From CAYPZL01 sp964415045 (GTDB lineage: Bacteria; Planctomycetota; Phycisphaerae; Sedimentisphaerales; Anaerobacaceae): a DNA stretch of 64,000 nt. How positions within the stretch are numbered: the first letter of the stretch is position 1; every line of letters starts with the position of its first letter. The notes beneath the pieces were generated by a model. The model was not told the DNA's origin. It saw only the letters and a program-made list of their open reading frames with translations, and ran no database searches. Location of the stretch: contig CAYPZL010000007.1 in NCBI GenBank assembly GCA_964415045.1, positions 5,071 to 69,070 on the forward strand. The letters are read 5' to 3'. Made by a program: the position numbers and the translations under genes. Of the stretch, positions 7,391-15,880 are shown in pieces.

Positions 7391-8458
7391 ATGCAGGCAG
7401 CATTGCTCGGCCTCATGCAGTCAGGCAAGAGCACGATCTTCTCGGCGATCAGCGGCAAGGCCATACCGCCGATGGGCGCCACCGCGATCGAGGAGGCGAT
7501 TGTGCCGGTGCCCGACGAACGCCTGAATTGGCTGACGGGCCTGTATCAGCCCAAGAAAACCACCCGGGCGACAATCGACGTGCTCGATTTGCCCGGCTTC
7601 AATTTCAGCGACGACCACGGCCGGGCCGCCGCGCGACGGCTGATCAACCAGATCCGCACGACGGATATGCTCGTTCTGACGATCCGGGCCTTCGAGAACT
7701 CCGCGGTGCCGGCCCCCGGCGGCGTCAATGCCGGGCGGGACCTGGCCGATCTGCGGACGGAGTTGCTGCTGGCCGATCTGGAACTGGTGACGACGCGGAT
7801 CGAGAGGCTCGAAAAACAGGTGCACAGGCCGACGAAGACCCAGGCCAAGGATAAGGCGGAACTGGCTTTGCAGAAGAGGCTCCAGGAGGCCATCGAGGCC
7901 GAGCGCCCGATCAGCTCGGCCATTGAGACGGATCAGGAGCAGGCCATGATCAAATCGTTGGGTTTTCTCACGCAGAAGCCCGTCGCCGTGGTGGTAAACG
8001 TGGGCGAGGACGATCTTGGCAGGGCGCCCGATCTTGGTGAGGTGGTGGACGGTTCCGTTCCCGTGGTGGCGATGTGTGCGAAGCTCGAAAACGAGCTGGC
8101 GCAGTTGGACGATGAGAGCCGTGAGGCATTCAAGGCGGATTTGGGGATCGAGGAGTCGGCCGCTGAGAAGTTCGTGCAAGTGTGCTACTCGGCTCTCGGG
8201 CTCATCAGCTTTCTGACGGTGGGCAAGGACGAGGTGCGGGCCTGGCCCATCCACAAGGGCACGATCGCGGTCGACGCCGCCGGCAAGGTGCACACCGACA
8301 TCAAGCGGGGCTTCATCCGGGCCGAGACGATGGCCTTCGCCGATCTGAAGGAATTGGGCGATGAGAAGGCGGTGAAGGCGGCGGGCAAGACGAGGCTCGA
8401 GGGCAAGGAATACGTCGTCCAGGACGGCGACATCATCAATTTTCGCTTCAATATATAG
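7391..8458 (+). CDS. YchF-like GTPase/ATPase (OBG family, DUF933 C-terminus)
   Basis: 355 residues. The P-loop GLMQSGKST (about 7-15) replaces the usual YchF GxPNVGKST. DVLDLPGF gives the G3 aspartate-glycine, VVVNVGEDD fits the NVxE-type G4 that makes YchF prefer ATP, and the C-terminus is a TGS/DUF933-like domain ending VVQDGDIINFRFNI. A coiled-coil insertion lies around residues 125-180. Probably a YchF paralog involved in translation or stress; the altered P-loop sets it apart from canonical YchF. It starts 3 bp after the fumarase beta stop, so the two are translationally close. Confidence 0.75.
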   Translation: MQAALLGLMQSGKSTIFSAISGKAIPPMGATAIEEAIVPVPDERLNWLTGLYQPKKTTRATIDVLDLPGFNFSDDHGRAAARRLINQIRTTDMLVLTIRAFENSAVPAPGGVNAGRDLADLRTELLLADLELVTTRIERLEKQVHRPTKTQAKDKAELALQKRLQEAIEAERPISSAIETDQEQAMIKSLGFLTQKPVAVVVNVGEDDLGRAPDLGEVVDGSVPVVAMCAKLENELAQLDDESREAFKADLGIEESAAEKFVQVCYSALGLISFLTVGKDEVRAWPIHKGTIAVDAAGKVHTDIKRGFIRAETMAFADLKELGDEKAVKAAGKTRLEGKEYVVQDGDIINFRFNI

Positions 8459-8484
8459 AATGAAGAAGAGGAGTAGCGCAGCCT

Positions 8485-9519
8485 ATGAAAGCCGCCGTAT
8501 TGACAGGCATCGGCCAGATGGAGGTCAGGGACGTTCCCGATCCCCGGATCGAGAAGGACACGGACGTATTGCTGAAGATCGAGAAGGTAGGCGTCTGTGG
8601 ATCGGACGTACACTACTATGAAACGGGGAGGATCGGGTCCCAGGTCGTCGAGTTTCCCTACATCGTGGGACACGAATGTGCCGCGACCGTGGTCGAGGTC
8701 GGAGACGCGGTGAAGCGCGTGAAAACCGGGGACCAGATCGTCGTCGAGCCGGCGGTGTCGTGCCATCAGTGCGACCAGTGTCGGCAGGGGCGGGAGAACA
8801 CCTGTTTCAATCTGCGTTTCCTGGGCACGCCGGGGCAGGGCGACGGGTGCTTGAGCGAGCTGCTCGTGATGCCCGATGAGTGTTGCTTTCCCACGCACGG
8901 CGCGATCACGATCGAGCAGGGGGTTCTGTGCGAGCCGCTGGCCATCGCGGTGTACGCGGTGAAGCAGTCCGGCGTTCGCGAAGGGGCGGACGTGGCGGTC
9001 CTGGGGGCCGGCCCGATCGGCCTGAGCTGCATGGTCTGTGCCCGGGCCCGGGCGGTGCGCAGTTGCTACATGACCGAGAAGATTCCCGAGCGGGTCGCGG
9101 TCGCGCGCACCGGCGGGGCCACCTGGGTGGGCAATCCGCTCGAGGAAGACGTGGTCGCGGCGATCCTGGCGCAGCAGCCGCTCGGTATGGACGTGGTCTA
9201 TGAATGTGCGGGGCAGCAGGAGACGATCGATCAGGCCGTGGAATTGCTCAAGCCCGGCGGAACGCTCATGCTCATTGGCATCCCACGCGAGGACCGCGTG
9301 GCATTCTCCATCGACAAGATACGCCGGAAGGAGATAACGATCGTCAACGTGCGTCGGCAGAACGGCTGTACGCAGGAGGCAATCGACTGGATCGCGGCGG
9401 GCAAGGTGCACGTGGATTTCATGGTGACCCATCGCTTCGGACTCGAACGCGCCAAGGAGGCCTTCGACCTGGTCGCAGGGTATCGGGACGGCGCAGTCAA
9501 GGCGATGATCGAGATGTGA
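8485..9519 (+). CDS. Zinc-dependent medium-chain polyol dehydrogenase (L-iditol/sorbitol/xylitol type)
   Basis: 344 residues of the zinc MDR family. Catalytic-zinc residues appear in GVCGSDVHYYE and GHECA. The structural-zinc cysteines are present in CHQCDQCRQGRENTC (about 93-107). The Rossmann motif is VAVLGAGPIGLSC (about 171-183), and the CEPLAIAVYAV segment is typical of sorbitol/L-iditol dehydrogenases. It should oxidise a polyol or related secondary alcohol with NAD. Probably co-transcribed with or downstream of the YchF-like gene (26 bp gap). Substrate is inferred only at family level. Confidence 0.85.
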   Translation: MKAAVLTGIGQMEVRDVPDPRIEKDTDVLLKIEKVGVCGSDVHYYETGRIGSQVVEFPYIVGHECAATVVEVGDAVKRVKTGDQIVVEPAVSCHQCDQCRQGRENTCFNLRFLGTPGQGDGCLSELLVMPDECCFPTHGAITIEQGVLCEPLAIAVYAVKQSGVREGADVAVLGAGPIGLSCMVCARARAVRSCYMTEKIPERVAVARTGGATWVGNPLEEDVVAAILAQQPLGMDVVYECAGQQETIDQAVELLKPGGTLMLIGIPREDRVAFSIDKIRRKEITIVNVRRQNGCTQEAIDWIAAGKVHVDFMVTHRFGLERAKEAFDLVAGYRDGAVKAMIEM

Positions 9520-9614
9520 AACGCGTGCCGGGCAAAATGGTTGTGGCCGCGGTAGCATCATGCCATGCGGGGCGGACCGTCGCGTTTGTTGTCACAGCAA
9601 GTTGTGAGTAGAGG

Positions 9615-10865
9615 ATGAATCACCATCTCAAGAAGGCCAGTATCATCAGTATTGGCAACGAGGTATTGAGCGGTCGGACGGTTGATACGAACGCTGCTTA
9701 TATTGCCCGGCAGTTGAGGACCGTCGGTGTTCCGGTCATCAGTTCCTATACGGTGCCCGACGAGGAGGCGGCGATCCAGCGAGCCCTCCAGTTGGCCGGC
9801 CAGGACGCGGACGTGGTTATCACCACCGGGGGGCTCGGGCCGACCGACGACGATCTGACCCGCCAGGCCTTCGCCGCGTATCTCGGTGTCGACTTGGTGC
9901 TCCAGGAAGATCTGCTCGCCAGGCTGCGAGAGTTCTTCGAGCGTCGCGGCCGGGCGATGGCCGAGAAGAATACGATTCAGGCCTGCCTTCCGACGGGCGC
10001 AACGGCCATCGAGAACGAAATGGGGACCGCGCCGGGCCTCATGGTCGAAAGAGAGGGGCGGTTGCTTCTGGCCCTTCCCGGCGTCCCCAGGGAAATGCGG
10101 CACATGCTCGATACCGTCGTTGTGTCTCGCCTGAGAGCGATGGCGTCGGGCCAGAGCGTCGTGGTTCGCAGGCTCCGCTGTTACGGGGCCGGCGAATCGA
10201 ATATTGCCGAGATGCTCGGCCAGGCGATGCGGCGCGGACGGAATCCGTTGGTCAACTGCACCGCCAGCGCCGGCATCATCACCCTCGAAATCGTTGCAAC
10301 CGGCCCTGACCGAGGCCAGGCGGAAGAGATGGCCTCCGCCGAGGAGGCCGCCCTACGTGAGATTCTGGGCTCGCTGGTGTACGGGACCGGTGACCAGAGT
10401 CTCGCCGAGGTGGTCGGGCAGCGCCTGACGCAGTCGGGCAGGACGCTGGCGGTGGCGGAGTCGTGCACGGGCGGGCTCCTGGCGAAGCTCATTACGGATG
10501 TACCAGGGGCGAGCCGGTACTTCGCGGGAGGCTGGATCGCCTACAGCAACGAGATCAAGACCCGCGAATTGGGCGTGCCTCAGGAACTCCTCGACGCGCA
10601 CGGCGCCGTGAGCGAGCCGGTGGCCGCGGCCATGGCGCAAGGGGCGCGACGCAAAGCCGGGGCCGATCTGGCCGTGGCGATCACCGGCATCGCCGGGCCG
10701 ACAGGCGGGAGCGAACAAAAACCCGTGGGGCTTGTATATATTGCTGTGAGTGGTCAGGAAGGTACTGACACACCCAAGTACGTTTTCCCTCAAGATCGAA
10801 GCTCCGTGCGGCTGCGGGCGGCGCAGACGGCGCTGGATACCCTTCGCCTGCGATTGGAGGTTTGA
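9615..10865 (+). CDS. cinA: CinA: nicotinamide-nucleotide amidase with CinA/MoaB-like N-terminal domain
   Basis: 416 residues, the full-length two-domain form. The N-terminal MoaB-like domain carries IISIGNEVLSGRTVDTNAAYIA and TTGGLGPTDDDLTRQA. The C-terminal deamidase domain starts near residue 260 and contains VAESCTGGLLAKLITDVPGASRYFAGG and ITGIAGPTGGSEQKPVG. The family recycles NMN formed by DNA ligase and is linked to competence in some bacteria. The stop codon overlaps the -35 box of the downstream pilus promoter. Its position just before type IV pilus genes may be coincidental. Confidence 0.93.
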   Translation: MNHHLKKASIISIGNEVLSGRTVDTNAAYIARQLRTVGVPVISSYTVPDEEAAIQRALQLAGQDADVVITTGGLGPTDDDLTRQAFAAYLGVDLVLQEDLLARLREFFERRGRAMAEKNTIQACLPTGATAIENEMGTAPGLMVEREGRLLLALPGVPREMRHMLDTVVVSRLRAMASGQSVVVRRLRCYGAGESNIAEMLGQAMRRGRNPLVNCTASAGIITLEIVATGPDRGQAEEMASAEEAALREILGSLVYGTGDQSLAEVVGQRLTQSGRTLAVAESCTGGLLAKLITDVPGASRYFAGGWIAYSNEIKTRELGVPQELLDAHGAVSEPVAAAMAQGARRKAGADLAVAITGIAGPTGGSEQKPVGLVYIAVSGQEGTDTPKYVFPQDRSSVRLRAAQTALDTLRLRLEV

Positions 10866-10890
10866 CTTGTCCGGTCGAAAGTGATATAAT
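10862..10890 (+). promoter_or_regulatory. Predicted sigma-70 promoter of the pilus/secretion operon
   Basis: TTGACT (10862-10867), 17-bp spacer, perfect TATAAT (10885-10890). The -35 overlaps the cinA stop codon. Predicted start near 10897, giving a leader of about 30 nt before the first ATPase gene. Confidence 0.7.
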
Positions 10891-10926
10891 CAGGCATGAC
10901 CGGTGGTATCGACAGGTGAGGTTTGT

Positions 10927-12666
10927 ATGACCAAAAAGCGCAGGCACTTAGGGGAAATCCTTTATAAGGCCGGCCTCGTTAAGAAAGAGGCCCTGATTGA
11001 AGCCATCAAGACGTCCAAGTCGAGCAACAAGCGAGTGGGCGAAGTCTTGGTCGATCAGGGTCTAATCGATCGGGAAACGCTGACCAAGGCGATCGCCAAG
11101 CAGTTCGGCCTCAAGTACGTCGATCTGGACCAGATCACGGTCCCGGCCGATGCCACCAAGATCATCCCGGAAGATCTCATCAAGCGGTATACCATCCTGC
11201 CGCTGAGTGTGACCAACGGGAGGGTGAAGCTCATCATCAGCGACCCCATGGACCTCGACATGATGGACTCGGTTCGGTTGCGGTTGAACTCCGAACTCGA
11301 GTGCTATCTGGCGAATCCGACGAAAATCCGCTCCTACATTGAAGAGGTGCTGAGCGAGCAGGGCGGCTCGGAGGAAGATGACCGGCTCCGGCACAGTATC
11401 GACGCGACGGCGCAGGAATTAGCGGAAGTGGGGAGCGAGCTTCAGGCTGCGGCGATGCGGGCCCAGGAGGGCGACGATGGGGACGATGGGCCGATCATTC
11501 GGCTGGTGAACCTGATCATCGATACGGCCTATCACATGCGCGCCAGCGATATTCATATCGAGCCCATGGAGGATCGCGTTCGCATCCGCTATCGTGTTGA
11601 CGGCGTTTGCCTGGAGAAAGACAACATCCCCAAGAACATGCAGGCGCCGCTGGTGACGCGTTTCAAAATCCTCTCCGGAATGGACATTGCCGAAAAGCGG
11701 CTGCCCCAGGATGGGCGTATCAAACGCGAGATTGGCGGCCAGGACATTGACTTCCGTGTCTCGTCGCTGCCGGGCAACCACGGCCCCAGCGTCGTGCTGC
11801 GTATTCTGCGACCCGATGCCGTGAACATCGGTATCGAGTCGCTCGGCTTCGAACAGGACAATTATGAGGTGTTCCAGCGCATCATCAAGAGGCCCAACGG
11901 CATCTTTCTGGTGACGGGCCCGACCGGTAGCGGCAAGACGACGACGCTGTACGCGGCCCTGCAGGAGCTGAACAAGCCGGACAAGAAGATTATCACTGCC
12001 GAGGACCCGGTGGAGTACAACTTTGCCGGTATGAACCAATGTCAGGTCCGGGAGGAAATCGGCCTGACGTTCGACAAGATTCTGCGCGCCATGCTGCGAC
12101 AGGCGCCGAACATCATCCTCGTCGGTGAGATTCGTGACAGCGAGGTCGCCGACATCGCCATTCAGGCCGCTCTTACGGGACACCTGGTCTTCAGTACGCT
12201 CCACACCAACGATGCCTGCAGCGCCATCACGCGTCTGATCGATATGGGGGTCAAGCCCTTCCTGGTGGCAAGCTCGATCCAAGCCATTATGGCGCAACGA
12301 CTTATACGAGTTATCTGCAAGAAGTGCAAGATGGTGGACGAGAATCCCAACCCGCACCATCTCAAGCTGTTGGGCATTTCTCCTGAAGAGATAAAGAAAC
12401 GGCCGGTGTACAAAGGCGCCGGCTGCAGCGCGTGTCAGAATACGGGATATAAGGGCCGGCTTGGCATTTTCGAAATGATCGAGTTGAACTCGGAAATACG
12501 GGAGCTGGCTTTCAAGCGCGCCCCTACGGGCGATTTGCGGGTGGCGGCGAAGGCCGCCGGCATGCGGACGCTGGCCGAAGACGGAAAATTGAAGATTTTC
12601 AAGGGCATTACGACGCCTGAGGAGGTCTCGCGCATCGCGCAGGCGGAGGGCGTCGTGGAAGAGTAA
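10927..12666 (+). CDS. pilB: GspE/PilB-type assembly ATPase 1
   Basis: 579 residues. The N-terminal MshEN/T2SSE-N domain (about 1-150; LGEILYKAGLVKKEALIEAI) precedes the hexameric ATPase. Visible are Walker A GPTGSGKTT (about 330-338), Walker B IILVGEIRD (about 395) and a tetracysteine zinc site (CKKC about 464, CSAC about 500). It powers pilus or pseudopilus extension from the cytoplasmic face. ATG at 10927 was chosen over an upstream GTG because of the GAGG ribosome site. A second full GspE-type ATPase lies 3 kb downstream, so whether this one serves pili or secretion is open. Confidence 0.92.
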   Translation: MTKKRRHLGEILYKAGLVKKEALIEAIKTSKSSNKRVGEVLVDQGLIDRETLTKAIAKQFGLKYVDLDQITVPADATKIIPEDLIKRYTILPLSVTNGRVKLIISDPMDLDMMDSVRLRLNSELECYLANPTKIRSYIEEVLSEQGGSEEDDRLRHSIDATAQELAEVGSELQAAAMRAQEGDDGDDGPIIRLVNLIIDTAYHMRASDIHIEPMEDRVRIRYRVDGVCLEKDNIPKNMQAPLVTRFKILSGMDIAEKRLPQDGRIKREIGGQDIDFRVSSLPGNHGPSVVLRILRPDAVNIGIESLGFEQDNYEVFQRIIKRPNGIFLVTGPTGSGKTTTLYAALQELNKPDKKIITAEDPVEYNFAGMNQCQVREEIGLTFDKILRAMLRQAPNIILVGEIRDSEVADIAIQAALTGHLVFSTLHTNDACSAITRLIDMGVKPFLVASSIQAIMAQRLIRVICKKCKMVDENPNPHHLKLLGISPEEIKKRPVYKGAGCSACQNTGYKGRLGIFEMIELNSEIRELAFKRAPTGDLRVAAKAAGMRTLAEDGKLKIFKGITTPEEVSRIAQAEGVVEE

Positions 12667-12693
12667 CGCCAGGTTCTGGCAGAGGATGACTAC

Positions 12694-13845
12694 ATGGCAA
12701 CACTGAACATGGACAGGATACTGCAGGCGTGCGTCTCGCAAGGCGCCTCGGATATCCATATCGTGGTTGGCCGACCGCCTGTTTTGCGCATGGACGGACG
12801 TCTGAGGTCGCTGGAAACGAAGGTGCTCGAGCCCGACGACACGGCCGCTCTGATGAAGAGCATCACGCCGGAACGCTGCCAGCAGGAGCTTCAGGAGGAA
12901 GGTGGAACGGACTTTGGCTTTGCCTTCGGCGACCAGGGGCGTTTTCGTGTGGCGGTGTTCAAGCAAAAGGGCAATATTTCCATCGTTCTGCGTCTGATTC
13001 CCAACAAGATCATGACCTTTGAGGAAATCGGTCTGCCCAAGATCACGGCCGCCCTGTGCCGACGGCCGCGTGGCATGTTTCTCGTGACCGGGCCTACCGG
13101 AAGTGGCAAAACGACCACGCTGGCCTGTATGCTCAACTACATCAACGAGAACTTCGATCGCCATATCGTTACCGTTGAAGACCCCATCGAATACTACCAT
13201 CCCCACAAGAAATCCATTATGAATCAGCGTGAAGTGGGGGTCGATGTGCCCAGCTTTGGCGAGGCACTGAGGCGCGTTCTCCGTCAGGACCCGGATATCA
13301 TTCTCGTCGGTGAGCTTCGTGACCTCGAGACGATCGAGTCCGCGGTGCGTGCCGCCGAAACGGGCCACCTTGTTTTCAGCACGGTCCACACCACCAGTGC
13401 CGCCGGCACGGTGAACCGTATCATCGACGTGTTCCCGACGGATCAGCAGGAACAGATTCGAATCCAGCTCAGCGGCAACCTCATCGCAGTGCTGAGCCAG
13501 GCGTTATGCCCGTTGGCCACCGGTCGCGGCCGGGTCGCTGCCTATGAGTTTATGGTGGTAACGCCGGCTATCGCCAACCTGATTCGCGAAAACAAGACCT
13601 ACCGTATTGATTCGAGCATCCAGACTGGTAAGAAGCTCGGCATGCAACTGCTCGACGAGCACCTCTGGGAGCTCTACGATACCGGCAAAATTACCCTGGA
13701 AGAGATGCTCGACAAGGGTCGTCAGCCGGGCGCGCTTCAGGAAAAGGCGATGGCCAAGATCGCCGGCGCGAAAGGGAAATCGAAGAAGAAGGCCGTGCAG
13801 GCGGCCAAAGAGATGGAAGATCTCGGGCCCATCCTCAAGACCTAA
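12694..13845 (+). CDS. pilT: PilT-type twitching motility / retraction ATPase
   Basis: 383 residues. Lacks the MshEN and zinc modules of GspE and begins directly with a PAS-like domain (LQACVSQGASDIHIVVGRPPVLRMDG). Walker A GPTGSGKTT is at about 133, Walker B DPDIILVGELRD at about 203, and AVRAAETGHLVFSTVHTT at about 219 corresponds to the AIRAAETGHLV retraction motif of PilT. The lysine-rich tail (about 350-375) is longer than usual. It starts 27 bp after the first ATPase. It implies that the filament can be retracted, which argues for type IV pili rather than a pure type II secretion system. Confidence 0.93.
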   Translation: MATLNMDRILQACVSQGASDIHIVVGRPPVLRMDGRLRSLETKVLEPDDTAALMKSITPERCQQELQEEGGTDFGFAFGDQGRFRVAVFKQKGNISIVLRLIPNKIMTFEEIGLPKITAALCRRPRGMFLVTGPTGSGKTTTLACMLNYINENFDRHIVTVEDPIEYYHPHKKSIMNQREVGVDVPSFGEALRRVLRQDPDIILVGELRDLETIESAVRAAETGHLVFSTVHTTSAAGTVNRIIDVFPTDQQEQIRIQLSGNLIAVLSQALCPLATGRGRVAAYEFMVVTPAIANLIRENKTYRIDSSIQTGKKLGMQLLDEHLWELYDTGKITLEEMLDKGRQPGALQEKAMAKIAGAKGKSKKKAVQAAKEMEDLGPILKT

Positions 13846-13994
13846 GCATCCGGCCGGGGGGCATGGGTCGGGACGCGTCTTTTCGGACGCCTCGGAGGAG
13901 GCGGCATCACATCTTTTGTGTCGTTTCGGGCGGAAGTGTTGTTCCTTGGGCCCTTAAACGTGTCCCGTTAACTAAGTGTCCAATAGCTAATTTT

Positions 13995-14024
13995 TTGTAA
14001 AATAACTGTTTACTTTGATATAAT
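13995..14024 (+). promoter_or_regulatory. Predicted promoter inside the pilus locus
   Basis: TTGTAA (13995-14000), 18-bp spacer, perfect TATAAT (14019-14024) in the unusually AT-rich 220-bp gap between pilT and the second GspE gene. It indicates that the downstream block is transcribed separately. Confidence 0.65.
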
Positions 14025-14065
14025 ACGGACGTAGAAAGTTATAGGGTCTTTGAGGATTTCGGCAT

Positions 14066-15829
14066 ATGGGTAAGATGAAGACGGCAGAAAAGCTTCCTCC
14101 CATTGAGCAGCTTCGGGGTCGTCCGCTGGGCAGAATCCTGATGAAGATGGGGGTGCTCAGCCGGGATAAGGTGCACGAGTGCCTGAACATCCAGAAGCAG
14201 CGAGGCGGGGATGTTCGTATCGGCGAGATCTTCATGGAATTGGGGCTGGTGGACGAGACCCAGCTTCAGGTGGCGCTGGCGGCCAAGCGCGGCATGGAGT
14301 ATGTGAGCATCGACGGCGTGGATATTCCGCAGGATGTGGTGGAGAAAGTGCCGGCGCAGATGGCCCAGACGTATCACATCGTGCCCATTGACTACGACAA
14401 GGAGAAAAACGAGCTTACGGTGGCTCTGGATAACGTGGAGAACTTCCGGGCCACGGACGATCTTCGCACGTTGATGGGCTTTAACGTGACGGCGAAGATG
14501 ACGGACCGTAATGCGCTGGAGGCGGCACTGAAGAAGTATTACGAGGCCGAGGACGAAAATATCACGGAACTGATCGACGAGATTCAGTCGGATGCATTCC
14601 TGGCCGAGTTCGACGGGAGAAACCAGAGTATCGACCTGGACGAGCTGAAGGAGCTGTCCGAGTCGAATCCGGTGAAGAAACTGCTGAACCTGGTTCTTCT
14701 TCAGGCGATTCGGGACAAGGCTTCCGATATCCACTTCGAGCCGTTCGAGAATGAGTACAAAATGCGCTATCGCATCGATGGCGTGTTGTACGAGATGATC
14801 CCGCCTCCGAAGTACATTGCGGCGGCTCTGAGCTCGCGTATCAAGGTCATGGCGGACCTGGACATTGCCGAACGGCGGCTGCCGCAGGACGGCCGCATCT
14901 CGCTGACGGTTCAGGGCAACCCGGTCGATTTGCGTGTGAGCGTTCTGCCGACGATGTTCGGCGAGAGCGTCGTGCTTCGTGTCCTGGACCGCAGCCAGGT
15001 GAGCTTCGATCTGGCGAAGCTGGGTTTGCGGCCCGACGACATCAAAACGATGGGGCAGCTCATTCGCAAGCCAAACGGAATCGTGATCGTGACGGGGCCG
15101 ACCGGATGCGGGAAGACCACGACGCTGTACTCGGCGCTGAGCGAGCTCAACACCATCGACCGGAAGATCATCACCATCGAGGACCCCGTGGAATACGACC
15201 TCGACGGTTTGATCCAGGTGCAGATGAAACCGGAGATCGGATTGACGTTTGCCCGATGCCTGCGTTCGATTCTGCGTCAGGACCCGGATGTTGTGCTCGT
15301 GGGTGAGGTTCGTGACCTTGAGACCGCTGAGATCGCTGCTCAGGCCTCGCTGACGGGCCACCTGGTGTTTACCACTCTGCACACCAACGACGCACCCAGC
15401 TCCGTGGCTCGTTTGCTGGACCTGGGGGTCGAGCCGTTTCTTATCACCGCGACGGTTGAGGGGATTTGTGCCCAGCGTTTGGCCCGGCGGATCTGCGCCA
15501 ACTGCAAGACGGCCTACGAGCCGGACGAGGCGCAACTGAAGGAACTGGGGCTGACCGAAGAGGACGTCAAAGGCAAGAAGTTCTATTACGGCAAAGGCTG
15601 CAACCGGTGTAACGGGACCGGCTACCGGGGTCGGATCGGGATTTTCGAGATCATGATCTTTGACGACGAGATACGCGATTTGATTATGAATCGGGCCTCG
15701 ACGAATGTGTTACGCGTGGCAGCCCAGAAGAAGGGCATGAGAACGTTGCGCGACAACGGTCTGGCCGTTATCTACGACGGAATTACAACGATCGACGAGG
15801 TTGTGAAGGAAACGATTACGGAAGGGTAG
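14066..15829 (+). CDS. gspE: GspE/PilB-type assembly ATPase 2
   Basis: 587 residues, same architecture as the first ATPase: MshEN-like N-terminus (about 15-170, GRILMKMGVLSRDKVHECL), Walker A GPTGCGKTT (about 344; Cys in place of the more common Ser), Walker B DPDVVLVGEVRD, and zinc cysteines CANC (about 478) and CNRC (about 512). The tract LLNLVLLQAIRDKASDIHFEP is the standard linker. It is followed closely by the GspF/PilC protein and the pseudopilins, so it is the best candidate for the ATPase that drives the pseudopilus. Confidence 0.92.
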   Translation: MGKMKTAEKLPPIEQLRGRPLGRILMKMGVLSRDKVHECLNIQKQRGGDVRIGEIFMELGLVDETQLQVALAAKRGMEYVSIDGVDIPQDVVEKVPAQMAQTYHIVPIDYDKEKNELTVALDNVENFRATDDLRTLMGFNVTAKMTDRNALEAALKKYYEAEDENITELIDEIQSDAFLAEFDGRNQSIDLDELKELSESNPVKKLLNLVLLQAIRDKASDIHFEPFENEYKMRYRIDGVLYEMIPPPKYIAAALSSRIKVMADLDIAERRLPQDGRISLTVQGNPVDLRVSVLPTMFGESVVLRVLDRSQVSFDLAKLGLRPDDIKTMGQLIRKPNGIVIVTGPTGCGKTTTLYSALSELNTIDRKIITIEDPVEYDLDGLIQVQMKPEIGLTFARCLRSILRQDPDVVLVGEVRDLETAEIAAQASLTGHLVFTTLHTNDAPSSVARLLDLGVEPFLITATVEGICAQRLARRICANCKTAYEPDEAQLKELGLTEEDVKGKKFYYGKGCNRCNGTGYRGRIGIFEIMIFDDEIRDLIMNRASTNVLRVAAQKKGMRTLRDNGLAVIYDGITTIDEVVKETITEG

Positions 15830-15880
15830 TCTTTGTGAGTGCTGCTGCGGCACGCACGGGCTGAAAGTGAGGTAGCTACA

